A stretch of DNA of 49,188 nucleotides from JASJHI01 sp965371355 (GCA_965371355.1 CBDUYD010000003.1:1-49188), one strand, 5' to 3'; positions 24,156-32,836 are shown, counted from the stretch's first letter. The notes: generated by a model from the letters alone, not told the origin. Numbers and translations are program-made.

Positions 24156-24671
24156 GTGTCCCCCGCTCCTCTACCGCCGCATGAACGCCCTTGGCGGCAC
24201 CCTTCCGAACTCGCGCCGACGAGGGACGACGTCGAACCCGAGGTGAATCGTTTCACACTGCCGCTCATCGTCGGCTCGGCGACGATGCTCGTCGTCGCCG
24301 TGCTCGTCGTCGCGATCACACCGTCTCCGTCGGCGTCCGACCCGATCGCCCTCAGCGGAACGACCACGCCTGCGCGCCTCACCAGGGCGGCACCCGCCGA
24401 AGAGGCGGTCGTGCGCATCGCCGCGTTCACACCGATCCCCAACGCCGTCGCCGCGATCCCGACGTTCCACATCGACGGACGCCGCGCCGCGACACGCCTG
24501 CCGCGAGCCAACGAGTGGGTGCTCGTCCAGACCGAATCGGCGACCTATCGGTTGCTGTGGGGCGAGGTGCAGTGGCTCGACGTCGACGGCCTCGCGGTCA
24601 TCGTGGACGAGTCGCTCGCGCTGATCGGCTACATCGACCACGGGCGCTTCTACCCGCTCGTCGACCGCTGA
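24156..24671 (+). CDS. membrane protein with a PPHERPWRHPSE N-terminus
   Basis: The 171-residue protein starts LPPHERPWRHPSELAP, followed by one membrane segment (about residues 35-55) and an extracytoplasmic domain of about 115 residues. That N-terminal motif is one I associate with trypsin-like membrane proteases of Acidimicrobiia, but no His-Asp-Ser protease motifs are present. The outer domain reads VVRIAAFTPIPNAVAAIPTFHIDGRR and then short beta-strand-like segments ending LIGYIDHGRFYPLVD. It may be a degenerate or protease-free relative that keeps the same anchor. The GTG start lies 9 bases after a TACGCT box (24141-24146). It is convergent with the SDR gene. Confidence 0.6.
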   Translation: MSPAPLPPHERPWRHPSELAPTRDDVEPEVNRFTLPLIVGSATMLVVAVLVVAITPSPSASDPIALSGTTTPARLTRAAPAEEAVVRIAAFTPIPNAVAAIPTFHIDGRRAATRLPRANEWVLVQTESATYRLLWGEVQWLDVDGLAVIVDESLALIGYIDHGRFYPLVDR

Positions 24672-24680
24672 CACGCCCGG

Positions 24681-25733
24681 TCAGCGCCGGCGCCACCAGC
24701 GACGCGCGATGACGACACCGGCGAGCATGCCGGCGAGCACCGCGACCAGCCCGGCCCCGAGCGCGAGTTCCTGGCGGCGACGCGGCGAGATCATCGTCCA
24801 CCACCGCTCCTCTGTCGCCTCCACGTAGGCCTGCTCGTTGGTCACCGTCGGTGTCCAGCCCTCGGCGCGCAGGCGGCCGTTCGACACGACCCACGACTCC
24901 TGCGTGTACGACTGCAGCCCGGGCGGAATCGGACCGCGCTGGACCTGCCAGCGAACCCTCCCGAGAACGTCGGACAGCCGCTCCGGGAGCGGGATCCGGG
25001 GACGCTCACCGGAGAGCGCGCGCACCCGTTCGCCGGCGATCCAGCCGTCGGGTGCGACGTTGTAGACGCCATCGAGGCCGCTCCGAACGGCGAGGGCGAT
25101 CGCCGACGCGAGGTCGTCGAGATGGAGGAACTGCGAGGGAGGATCGAGTTCGGCGAACCGGCGACCGAGCCCTGCGACGAGGGCGCCCGCCAGCCGTGAG
25201 TCACCGCTGGCCGACAGCGCCACGGCGGGTCGCAGCACGCAGGTGGACCGATCGTCCGACCGTCGCCGCCACGATTCGACCGATTCCTCGGCCGAAGCCA
25301 ACTGCCGTGCGAAGACGAACTCGACGTCCGGCCGGAGCGCGGACTCCTCGGTGATCGGGACCGGATTGTGGGGAAGAGCCCCGTAGACCATCGCCGACGA
25401 CACGAAGACCACATGCGAAGCGCCGACGTTGTCGGCGGTGAGGAGGGTCGCGTCTGCGAACTCGGTCGCGCTCTGGCGCTGCGCGGCGCGCCGGTCGTAG
25501 TCGCTGCTTCCCAGATCGACGACGACGTCGGCGACGAGACCGTCCGCGATGTGGCCATTCGACAGGGCATCGACATCGGCGTGCCCGCCGTCGGTCTCGA
25601 TGACCTCGACGCCGTCCTCGCGCAGGATCGCCGCGAGTCGCCGTCCGAGCTCGCCCGCCGACCCGGTGAGCACAGCGGTCACGCCGGATGCCTCCGCCGG
25701 GAACACGGCGGCTCGCTCGGCGACGCTTACCAT
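24681..25733 (-). CDS. NAD-dependent epimerase/dehydratase-like SDR with a C-terminal membrane anchor
   Basis: The 350-residue protein has a Rossmann N-terminus, VLTGSAGELGRRLAAIL, and extended-SDR features such as VVFVSSAMVYGALPHNPVPITE, where YGA-type spacing replaces a clear YxxxK. The region FLHLDDLASAIALAV and the GVYNVAPDGW segment are typical of sugar-nucleotide epimerase relatives. A single hydrophobic helix (about residues 324-344) ends in RRWWRRR, so it is tail-anchored with the enzyme in the cytosol. The substrate is unknown. ATG at 25733 is used because a TATTGT box ends 6 bases upstream; a longer start at 25757 is less likely. Confidence 0.78.
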   Translation of the reverse strand: MVSVAERAAVFPAEASGVTAVLTGSAGELGRRLAAILREDGVEVIETDGGHADVDALSNGHIADGLVADVVVDLGSSDYDRRAAQRQSATEFADATLLTADNVGASHVVFVSSAMVYGALPHNPVPITEESALRPDVEFVFARQLASAEESVESWRRRSDDRSTCVLRPAVALSASGDSRLAGALVAGLGRRFAELDPPSQFLHLDDLASAIALAVRSGLDGVYNVAPDGWIAGERVRALSGERPRIPLPERLSDVLGRVRWQVQRGPIPPGLQSYTQESWVVSNGRLRAEGWTPTVTNEQAYVEATEERWWTMISPRRRQELALGAGLVAVLAGMLAGVVIARRWWRRR

Positions 25734-25739
25734 CAGCGA

Positions 25740-25745
25740 ACAATA
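25740..25745 (-). promoter_or_regulatory. -10 box TATTGT, leaderless promoter of the SDR gene
   Basis: On the minus strand TATTGT ends 6 bases before the ATG at 25733. Confidence 0.55.
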
Positions 25746-25816
25746 GGCCGCGGACAACAGGCCGCACCCGATCGATCGTCCTCGTGATTCACCAAGCGAA
25801 TCGAACGCGCCCGACG

Positions 25817-25822
25817 TAGCAT
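25817..25822 (+). promoter_or_regulatory. -10 box TAGCAT, leaderless promoter of the DUF2342 gene
   Basis: TAGCAT ends 6 bases before the ATG at 25829. Confidence 0.55.
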
Positions 25823-25828
25823 CGGTAC

Positions 25829-27019
25829 ATGGCCGACGACGATGCCGTCAACCCGTTCGAAGGTCTCCCACTGTTCGCCGACCTCTCGCGGGCATTGTCG
25901 GGGCAGGGTCCGCTCAACTGGGACGCCGCAAGACAGTTCGCCCTGCTCTCCGCCACCGGCGGTTCGGCCTTCGAGGGGGGAGCACCCGCCGCGATCGGAG
26001 CCAACATCGATCCGTCGGTGCGCATCAAGTACGGCGAACTCGCCGACATCGCCAGACCCCACGTCGCCGACGTGATGCAGCTCGAGGTACCCGAGCGCGA
26101 GGTGTCGGTCGCGACGCCCGAGCTGTGGGCACAGCAGACGCTCGAGGCGTACCGCCCACTGTTCAATGACATGGCCACCTCGCTCGGTCAGTCCGACGAC
26201 CTTCCCGACGACGTCGCCGCCGACCCGATGGCGCAGATGATGGCGGGCCTGGGCAAGATGATGGCGCCGGCGATGCTCGGCATGGCGGTCGGATCGATGG
26301 TCGGCAATCTGGCCCGGGGCGCGTTCGGCGTGTACGACCTCCCCATCCCGCGGGCGACACCCGCGCTGGTGCTCGTGCCACCGAACATCGACAGGTTCGC
26401 CGAGAGCTGGAGCATCGACCTCGACGAACTCCGGCTCTGGGTGCTCGCCCACGAACTCGCAGGGCTGACCGTCCTGTCGCTCCCGCACATCGCCGACCAC
26501 CTGCGCTCGCTCGTGCAGCGCCACGTCGGGGCATTCCGTCCGGATGCATCCGCGATGACCGACAAGCTCACCGGGCTCGACCTCGAACAGTCCGATCCGA
26601 TGGCTGCGATGCAGCAGGCGTTCGGCGACCCCGAACTGCTGCTCGGCGCCGTGCGCTCGGACGAACAGCTCGCCCTCGAACCGCAGCTCGACGCGGCGGT
26701 CGCGGTCACGATCGGCGTGATCGACTGGACGGTCGATGCGGTCGCCGTCCGCCTGATCGGTGGGAGCGCGCTGCAGATCGCCGAGGCGGCCCGCCGGCGC
26801 CGTGCCGAAACGTCACCCGACGACATCTTCGTCGAGCGACTTCTCGGGATCAGGCTCGGCGCCGAGCAGACGGCGCGCGGCAAAGCGTTCGTCCAGGGTG
26901 TCGTCGATCGGGCGGGAGAGGGCGCCCTCGCCCCGCTGTTCAGCGAGGCCGACGCCGTGCCGACGCCGAGCGAGATCGAGGCTCCCGGCCTCTGGATCGC
27001 CCGCGTCGGCGAGGCGTAG
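25829..27019 (+). CDS. DUF2342 / zinc-metalloprotease-like protein with degenerate zinc motif
   Basis: The 396-residue protein matches the actinobacterial family also described as F420-biosynthesis-associated or zinc-dependent metalloprotease. Supporting segments are NWDAARQFAL near the N-terminus, VATPELWAQQTLEAYRPLF, MMAPAMLGMAVGSMVGNLARGAFGVYDLPIP, and a helical C-terminus with LEPQLDAAVAVTIGVIDWTVDAV. The family's HExxH motif should bind zinc; here it reads HELAG (His208-Gly212), so the second His is lost. A protease activity is therefore doubtful. The last 80 bases overlap the end of the convergent transporter gene. Confidence 0.8.
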   Translation: MADDDAVNPFEGLPLFADLSRALSGQGPLNWDAARQFALLSATGGSAFEGGAPAAIGANIDPSVRIKYGELADIARPHVADVMQLEVPEREVSVATPELWAQQTLEAYRPLFNDMATSLGQSDDLPDDVAADPMAQMMAGLGKMMAPAMLGMAVGSMVGNLARGAFGVYDLPIPRATPALVLVPPNIDRFAESWSIDLDELRLWVLAHELAGLTVLSLPHIADHLRSLVQRHVGAFRPDASAMTDKLTGLDLEQSDPMAAMQQAFGDPELLLGAVRSDEQLALEPQLDAAVAVTIGVIDWTVDAVAVRLIGGSALQIAEAARRRRAETSPDDIFVERLLGIRLGAEQTARGKAFVQGVVDRAGEGALAPLFSEADAVPTPSEIEAPGLWIARVGEA

Positions 27020-28238
27020 CGGCCCCGTCCGTCCCCCCTCCCGACGGGGTCGACGTCGCCGCATCCCTCAGGCGCCCAAAGCCCACCAGCAGGTGCACGA
27101 GCGTTCCGATCGAGACGATGCCGACGATCAGGAAACCCATCGGGCCAGGCACCTGGATCGCCACAGCCACGAACGCGGCCAGCGCCCACGCCAGCTGGAA
27201 CCGCGTCTCGAACACGGCGAAGGCCCGGCCGTGGTTGGCGCCCGGAGCGTCGCGCTGCACGATGCTCTCGAAGCTGAGGCGGCCGATCGCGGCGACGAAG
27301 CTGAGCGATCCCATGAGCATCACCCCTGCCATCGGACCTCCGAGGATCGCCGCGCCGATCCCGGCCGCGGCGCTGACGACGAGACAGGCGATCAACATGC
27401 GTTCCTCGTGCAACCGGCGGCGCAGGGCCGGCGCGATCAGGTTGCCGACCATCGTCGCCAGCGATGCCGCCACGATCGCGACCGCCATCCAGAGCGTCCC
27501 GTCGTCCTGCGAGCGGAACCAGAAGGCGAGGTGGAACAAGGTGAAGCCGACGCTCGCCCGCAATACCGTCATCGCCAGCGCGCCCGCTTGGAGCGAGCTG
27601 GTGTGCAGTTGCTCGGCTTCTTCGGGATCGGGGGCGTCGGCCGCGATGACATCACCCGGGAGGCGGGTCGAGCTGACGAGCGCCGCGGCGAACAGGAGGG
27701 CCGAGTAGATCATCGTCGCGGACGGGCCCAGCGTGGTCAGCAGGATCGCCGCCGGCACGACGGCGACCGCGCCGGTGAGACCCGAGATCAGTCCGAGTTT
27801 CGAGTTCGCCTCGATCAGGTCGTCGGTCGTTCGAACGGTCGACGGAACGAGCGCCGACTTCGAGACGACGTAGGTCTTCTGCAGTACCAGCGATGCGAAC
27901 ACCAGCGGGAAGAGTGCGAGCGAGTCGACCGACTGTGCCATCAGCACGAGCAGCACCGTCCTCGACAGGGCGACACCCTGGATCACGAATCGGCGTCCAC
28001 CGGGCACCCGGTCGATCAGCGGCCCGATCAACGGCGCGATGAACAGGAATGGGGCGAAGCTGAGCGCGAGGAACAGCATCACCCGGGTCCGCGCCGCGCT
28101 GAGATCCATGTCGAAGAACAGCGAATCGGCGAGTGCGACGACCATCGCCGCGTCGCCGGCGACCATCAGGGCATGGGTGGTCGCGAGGCGTCTGAACTTC
28201 GACGGCGGCTGGCGGCGCGCAGGGCTCCTCTGCTCCAC
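26940..28238 (-). CDS. major facilitator superfamily permease
   Basis: The 432-residue protein has about 12 predicted membrane helices, beginning TTHALMVAGDAAMVVALADSLFF and with the MFS-like loop LIGPLIDRVPGGRRF after the second pair. The C-terminal 45 residues are a hydrophilic Arg/Ser/Gly-rich tail (RRRGRSRGR and RSRSASARRR). The end of this tail is encoded opposite the end of the DUF2342 gene (bases 26940-27019). The substrate is unknown. GTG at 28238 is chosen because a TAGCAT box ends 7 bases before it; a start further upstream would lie within regX3. Confidence 0.82.
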   Translation of the reverse strand: MEQRSPARRQPPSKFRRLATTHALMVAGDAAMVVALADSLFFDMDLSAARTRVMLFLALSFAPFLFIAPLIGPLIDRVPGGRRFVIQGVALSRTVLLVLMAQSVDSLALFPLVFASLVLQKTYVVSKSALVPSTVRTTDDLIEANSKLGLISGLTGAVAVVPAAILLTTLGPSATMIYSALLFAAALVSSTRLPGDVIAADAPDPEEAEQLHTSSLQAGALAMTVLRASVGFTLFHLAFWFRSQDDGTLWMAVAIVAASLATMVGNLIAPALRRRLHEERMLIACLVVSAAAGIGAAILGGPMAGVMLMGSLSFVAAIGRLSFESIVQRDAPGANHGRAFAVFETRFQLAWALAAFVAVAIQVPGPMGFLIVGIVSIGTLVHLLVGFGRLRDAATSTPSGGGTDGAATPRRRGRSRGREPRSRSASARRRPR

Positions 28239-28245
28239 GCGGTCG

Positions 28246-28251
28246 ATGCTA
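28246..28251 (-). promoter_or_regulatory. -10 box TAGCAT for the MFS permease, sharing the regX3 stop codon
   Basis: On the minus strand TAGCAT ends 7 bases before the GTG at 28238. Its first three bases are the TAG stop codon of regX3. Confidence 0.55.
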
Positions 28252-28968
28252 GGGGCGCTCGTACCTGTAGCCGAGCCCACGGATCGTGACGATGCGCCGG
28301 GGGGCGCTCGCATCGACCTCGAGCTTCGACCTGAGGCGCTTGATGTGCACGTCGAGCGTCTTGGTGTCGCCGACGTAGTCGAAACCCCAGACGCGGTCGA
28401 TGAGCGTCTCACGCGGCAGCACTCGACCGGCGTTCGCGAGGAGCAGGTGCAACAGTTCGAACTCCTTGAGGGGAAGGCGGACTTCGACGCCACGCACGGT
28501 CACCCGATGCTCATCGGGATCGAGGCGCACTGCGCCGATCTCGACCGCGTTGCCCGACGGCGTGGACGCGCCGGTTACCGCGGTGTCCGCCGCATCGCCC
28601 CCCTCGGCACGGCGGAGGACCGCCCGCATGCGCGCCACCAGCTCACGGATGCGGTAGGGCTTGGTGACGTAGTCGTCGGCGCCGACCTCGAGACCGACGA
28701 CCGTGTCGATCTCCTCACCCTTCGCCGTCAGCATGATGATCGGTACCCGTGTCCGCTTGCGGAGCTGCCGGCACACGTCGATACCACTCATCCGCGGCAG
28801 CATCACATCGAGCAGCACGAGATCGGGAGACACCTCGTCGAACCGTTCGAGAGCCTCGATCCCATCGGCGGCGGTCGCGACGACGAACCCCTCACGCTCG
28901 AGGCCGATCGTCAGCGCCTCGACATAGCTCGACTCGTCCTCGACGACCAGGATCGTGCCCTCGCTCAC
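28249..28968 (-). CDS. regX3: phosphate response regulator RegX3/PhoB-like
   Basis: The 239-residue OmpR/PhoB-class regulator has a receiver domain with acidic pocket Glu10-Asp11, phosphoacceptor Asp54 (LLDVMLP) and Lys103 (VTKPY). A winged-helix DNA-binding domain occupies about residues 140-237, with LPLKEFELLHLLLANAGRVLPRE and the recognition region DTKTLDVHIKRLRSKLE. RegX3 binds PHO boxes and switches on phosphate scavenging. Its likely target is the array upstream of pstS in this window. It overlaps senX3 by four bases, and the cluster order senX3-regX3 after phoU supports the name. Confidence 0.88.
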   Translation of the reverse strand: MSEGTILVVEDESSYVEALTIGLEREGFVVATAADGIEALERFDEVSPDLVLLDVMLPRMSGIDVCRQLRKRTRVPIIMLTAKGEEIDTVVGLEVGADDYVTKPYRIRELVARMRAVLRRAEGGDAADTAVTGASTPSGNAVEIGAVRLDPDEHRVTVRGVEVRLPLKEFELLHLLLANAGRVLPRETLIDRVWGFDYVGDTKTLDVHIKRLRSKLEVDASAPRRIVTIRGLGYRYERP

Positions 28969-30203
28969 GATCGCTCCGGTTCCTCGACGGCGTCCGCCGT
29001 CACGACGAGCCGGGCCGGGAGTCGCAGCACGAACGTCGAGCCCTCGCCCTCGCGGGAGAAGACCTGCACGTCACCACCGTGGTTGCCGGCGACGTGGCGC
29101 ACGATCGCGAGGCCCAGCCCGGTGCCCCCCGTGTCGCGGCTGCGGCCCTTGTCGACGCGGTAGAACCGCTCGAAGATCCGGTCGAGGTCGCGCTGGGGGA
29201 TCCCGATGCCCTCGTCGACGACCATCACCTCGACGTGCCGTTCGTCGGCCCGCGCCCGCAACTGCACGACCCCGCCCTCGGGGCTGTACTTGACCGCGTT
29301 CTCGACGAGGTTGCCGAGCGCGGAAGCGAGCTGGCGACCGTCACCGCGCACCAGCAGCGGGCTGTCGGTGGGGAACGCTGTGAAATCGACGCGGCCGGAG
29401 GGATCGGCGTCGCGACCGCGGGCGACCGCCGTATCGAGCAGCTCGCCGAGATCGACGACGTCGGCCGACGGCACCGCTGACTCGATGCGTGAGAGTTGCA
29501 GGAGATCGTCGAGCGTGTGGACCGCCCGGCGCGACTCGTCGGCCATGCGCCCGGCGAGCCGCGACACCACGCCGTCGCGGTCGGCGCACCAATGGTCGTG
29601 CTCGGCGACCTCGCGTGCATCCGCCGCGTCGACGGCGCGCGCCTCGTCGACGAGGGTTTCGGCGAGCACGGCGATCGCCCCGACCGGCGTGCGCAGCTCG
29701 TGGGACACGTTGGCCACGAAATCGGTCCGCATCGTGTCGATCCGCACGCGCTCGGACACGTCGTGCACGGTCGCGACCGCACCGCCGCCGGCGACCGGGG
29801 CGGCGATGATCTCCACCGAGATCGCGGGTGGCCCACGCAGATCGACGACGTTCTCGGTGCGTTCGCCGGATCGGGCGAGCGCGAGCAGGCGCTCGACCTG
29901 CTCGTCGACGATGACGCCGACGTGCGTCCCGAGCATCGCGCCTGCGGCGCGGTTGCGAAACACGATGCTTCCGTCCGACCCGCTGACGACGACGCCGATC
30001 TCGAGGTGGTTCACCGCATCGCGCAGCGCGTAGGCGATCTCGTCGAGATCCGGCCCGTCGCCGACGGGTTCGGTCCCGAGCCGAGCGGAAGGCGGGTCCG
30101 CAGGAAGCTCGGTCGTCTCGCGCGCGCTCCGTGCGGCTCCGAGCGCGAGACCGACAGCGAGTCCGGCGAGCACGGCGACGACGATCGCCGCGAACACGAT
30201 CAC
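28965..30203 (-). CDS. senX3: sensor histidine kinase SenX3-like
   Basis: The 412-residue kinase has one N-terminal membrane helix (about 2-24), a PAS-like domain (about 55-150, GIVVSGSDGSIVFRN type), the HisKA dimerisation helix with His168 in NVSHELRTPVG, and the ATPase boxes N (LVENAVKYSPEGG), G1 (VDEGIGIP), F and G2 (GGTGLGLAIV). The helix after the His box carries an extension with DHWCADRDG that I do not recall in mycobacterial SenX3. It should phosphorylate RegX3 under phosphate limitation, with PhoU and PstSCAB restraining it. The GTG start overlaps the phoU stop (GTGA). Confidence 0.88.
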   Translation of the reverse strand: MIVFAAIVVAVLAGLAVGLALGAARSARETTELPADPPSARLGTEPVGDGPDLDEIAYALRDAVNHLEIGVVVSGSDGSIVFRNRAAGAMLGTHVGVIVDEQVERLLALARSGERTENVVDLRGPPAISVEIIAAPVAGGGAVATVHDVSERVRIDTMRTDFVANVSHELRTPVGAIAVLAETLVDEARAVDAADAREVAEHDHWCADRDGVVSRLAGRMADESRRAVHTLDDLLQLSRIESAVPSADVVDLGELLDTAVARGRDADPSGRVDFTAFPTDSPLLVRGDGRQLASALGNLVENAVKYSPEGGVVQLRARADERHVEVMVVDEGIGIPQRDLDRIFERFYRVDKGRSRDTGGTGLGLAIVRHVAGNHGGDVQVFSREGEGSTFVLRLPARLVVTADAVEEPERS

Positions 30204-30922
30204 ACCTCGGACCCGCGGCGTCCGACCACTGCCGGTGGGTCGTTGTCGGACTCGTCGTAGGAGTGTTCGGGAACCCAGCCGTCGACGATGAAGCGCGTTC
30301 GGTCGCCGATCGCTACGGCGTGGTCGCCGATCCGCTCGTAGAACCGCGCGACGACGGCGAGCTGCACCGCTACCTGCAGGTCGAGGTGTCCCTCGGAGTG
30401 CGACTCGAAGATCGCCTGCACGAACTGCCGGTGGAGATCGTCGAGGTAGGCGTCCATGTCGTGGAGCGCGGCCGCTCCGGGACCGTCGTTGTTGAGATAT
30501 GCCTCGGTGGCGTGCTTGAACAACCGCTGCGCCTGCACGCCGACCTGCTGGATCGCACCGCGCACGCGGGCGTCGAGTACGTGGCCGTGGATCCGTCGCG
30601 ACGCCTTGCAGATGTTGGCGCACAGGTCGGCCGACCGTTCGACGTCGGCGATGATCTTGATCGTCGAGACGACGAGCCGCAGGTCGCTCGCCACCGGCGC
30701 CTCGAGCGCGAGAACGCGGAAGCACTCCTCCTCGAGGGCGAGCGCCTTTGCGTCGTACTCGTCATCGGCCAGGATCAGGTCGTCGGCTCCCCCGAGGTCA
30801 CCGTCGAGGAGTATCTCGGTGGCTCGCGGCACGAGTTCGGTCACGCCCGCCGACATCCGGGCGATGTCGCGCCGCAAGTGGTTCAACGCGTCCTCGTATG
30901 CCGTACGGATCTCGACCGCCAT
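30200..30922 (-). CDS. phoU: phosphate signalling adaptor PhoU
   Basis: The 240-residue protein has two PhoU three-helix bundles. The metal-binding motif of the first, DYDAKALALEEECFR-like (here EYDAKALALEEECFR), and the second, ARFYERIGDHAVAIGDRTRF, are clear. PhoU links PstB to the sensor kinase and keeps the response off in high phosphate. The ATG overlaps the pstB stop by one base (TGATG), and its stop overlaps the senX3 GTG, so stoichiometry is likely set by coupling. Confidence 0.93.
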   Translation of the reverse strand: MAVEIRTAYEDALNHLRRDIARMSAGVTELVPRATEILLDGDLGGADDLILADDEYDAKALALEEECFRVLALEAPVASDLRLVVSTIKIIADVERSADLCANICKASRRIHGHVLDARVRGAIQQVGVQAQRLFKHATEAYLNNDGPGAAALHDMDAYLDDLHRQFVQAIFESHSEGHLDLQVAVQLAVVARFYERIGDHAVAIGDRTRFIVDGWVPEHSYDESDNDPPAVVGRRGSEV

Positions 30923-31812
30923 CAGCCGAACCTCCCCGTCACGTACTGCTCGGTCCGTTCGTCGTCGGGGTCGGAGAAGATCTTGGTGGTCGGGTTGATC
31001 TCGATCAGGCGACCGGTGCGTCGATCGCTGTCCGGGTTGACCTCGGTGGTGAAGAACCCGGTCGTATCGCTCACCCGCGCCGCCTGCTGCATGTTGTGGG
31101 TGACGATGACGATCGTGTACCGGTCCTTCATGTCCGTCATCAGCTCCTCGATGCGCCCGGTGGCGATCGGGTCGAGGGACGAGCACGGCTCGTCCATCAG
31201 GATGACGTCGGGATCGACGGCGATCGCCCGTGCGATGCAGAGGCGCTGCTGCTGTCCTCCCGAGAGGCCGAGGCCGGACTCGTCGAGCCGGTCCTTCACC
31301 TCGTCCCACAACGCGGCACCGTCGAGCGATCGCCGGACGATCTCGTCGAGGTCGCCGCGCTTGCGCTTTCCGAGCAGGCGCGGCCCATAGGCGACGTTGT
31401 CGTAGATGCTCTTGGGGAACGGGTTCGGCTTCTGGAACACCATGCCGATCCGACGGCGGACCTCGGTGGCGTTGACCGCCGGGTCGTACAGGTCGACGCC
31501 GTGGTAGAGGACGCTACCCTCGACGCGGGCGATGTCGATGAAGTCGTTCATCCGGTTGAGCGAACGCAGCATGCTGGTCTTGCCGCAGCCGGACGGACCG
31601 ATGAACGCGGTGATCTCGCCGCTGCGGATCGGAAAGGTCCCACCCCGCACCGCGCAGTACTCGCCGTACCAGACCTCGAGTTGGTCGAGTTCGAAGACGA
31701 CGGCACCTTCGGGCACGTCGGCGACAGAAGCATCGGCCACCGGCACATCGGCGACCGGATCGACCCCGGTCACCGATGATGCGACGGTTGTCGGCGCGGT
31801 TGCATCGGTCAT
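30922..31812 (-). CDS. pstB: phosphate ABC transporter ATPase
   Basis: The 296-residue ATPase shows Walker A GPSGCGKTS, the Q-loop VFQKPNPFPKSIYDNVAYG, the signature LSGGQQQRLCIARAI, Walker B VILMDEPCSSLDP and the switch His in VTHNMQQA, all matching PstB. It powers phosphate import through PstC-PstA and takes part in signalling through PhoU. The N-terminus has about 35 extra residues with a VADVPVADASVADV repeat before the ATPase domain. The ATG at 31812 has a near-perfect GGAGG four bases upstream; an ATG further upstream at 31866 is less likely. Confidence 0.95.
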   Translation of the reverse strand: MTDATAPTTVASSVTGVDPVADVPVADASVADVPEGAVVFELDQLEVWYGEYCAVRGGTFPIRSGEITAFIGPSGCGKTSMLRSLNRMNDFIDIARVEGSVLYHGVDLYDPAVNATEVRRRIGMVFQKPNPFPKSIYDNVAYGPRLLGKRKRGDLDEIVRRSLDGAALWDEVKDRLDESGLGLSGGQQQRLCIARAIAVDPDVILMDEPCSSLDPIATGRIEELMTDMKDRYTIVIVTHNMQQAARVSDTTGFFTTEVNPDSDRRTGRLIEINPTTKIFSDPDDERTEQYVTGRFG

Positions 31813-31885
31813 GGGTCCTCCTCGCTCGATCGCGTCCTCGACGTCGATGCCGACACGGTTCATTCTGTCGTGGCTCCCGTGCGTT

Positions 31886-32836
31886 TCATACACCGCTGCG
31901 CGTGCGTTCGAATCGGTTTCTGAGGTAGATCGCCGCCGCGTTGAAGGCCAGAACGATGACGAGCAGGACCACACCGGCGGCGGCCGCGGCCTCGGTGAAG
32001 GAGTACTCGCTGCCCGGCGGCTGCGGCCGACCGGTCCAGCTGAAGATCAGCATCGGGACGGCGGTGAAGAAACCCGTCAGCGAGGTCTCGGGGAGGAGGC
32101 CCGTCACCGCGCCGATGATGATCAGCGGCGCAGCCTCACCGAGCGCGCGGGCGATCGAGAGGACGGTTCCGGTGAGGATCCCCGGCGCGGCATACGGCAG
32201 GACGAGGTCGCGGGTCACCTCCCAGCGCGATGCGCCGACGCCGAACCCGGCCTCGCGCAGCCCCGTGGGCACCGCACGGATCGCCTCCATCGCGGTGATC
32301 ACGACGATCGGCAGGACGAGCACGGCGAGGGTCAGGCCGGCGGAGATCGCGGTCTTGCCACTCGTCATCGGCGACAGCCACTGGGTGAAGATGATGAATC
32401 CCAGCACCCCGTAGATGACGGCCGGCACGCCGGCGAGATTCCGGATGCTCACCAGGATCACGCGCGTCGAGACGTGGCGGGTGTCCGCGTACTCCTCGAG
32501 GTAGATCGCGGCCGCGATGCCCAGCGGGATCGCTACCGCGAGCACGAAGATACCGATCACGATCGACCCGAACAGCCCCGGCCAGATCCCGATCTCGTCG
32601 GGGTCGGAGCCGATCGTCGAGGTGACGAAGCCGGCTCCGCGGTCGGCCAGGTAGCTACTCGACTCGCCGATCAGCTGGGCCACCAGTACGAACAGGACGA
32701 GCAGCGTCACGACCAGCGTGAAGAGCAGCGCGATCAGCATCGCGATGCCGGCGACATCACGTTCGGTGCGCGTCAGCCGGGCGCGAACGGTGTCGACCGC
32801 GGCGGCGCCACCGCGCGCTGGTGTCATCAGCGCCAT
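31886..32836 (-). CDS. pstA: phosphate ABC transporter permease PstA
   Basis: The 316-residue protein has about six membrane helices and the ABC permease EAA-type loop in AMEAIRAVPTGLREAGFGVGASRWEV. The segments NLAGVPAVIYGVLG and RALGEAAPLIIIGA are typical of PstA. With PstC it forms the membrane channel. The gap to pstB is 73 bases and that to pstC is 79 bases, both without a promoter I can identify, so one operon is likely. Confidence 0.93.
   Translation of the reverse strand: MALMTPARGGAAAVDTVRARLTRTERDVAGIAMLIALLFTLVVTLLVLFVLVAQLIGESSSYLADRGAGFVTSTIGSDPDEIGIWPGLFGSIVIGIFVLAVAIPLGIAAAIYLEEYADTRHVSTRVILVSIRNLAGVPAVIYGVLGFIIFTQWLSPMTSGKTAISAGLTLAVLVLPIVVITAMEAIRAVPTGLREAGFGVGASRWEVTRDLVLPYAAPGILTGTVLSIARALGEAAPLIIIGAVTGLLPETSLTGFFTAVPMLIFSWTGRPQPPGSEYSFTEAAAAAGVVLLVIVLAFNAAAIYLRNRFERTRSGV

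Noticed and set aside
31813..31866. Upstream ATG for pstB
   Set aside because: The GGAGG site is placed for the ATG at 31812.
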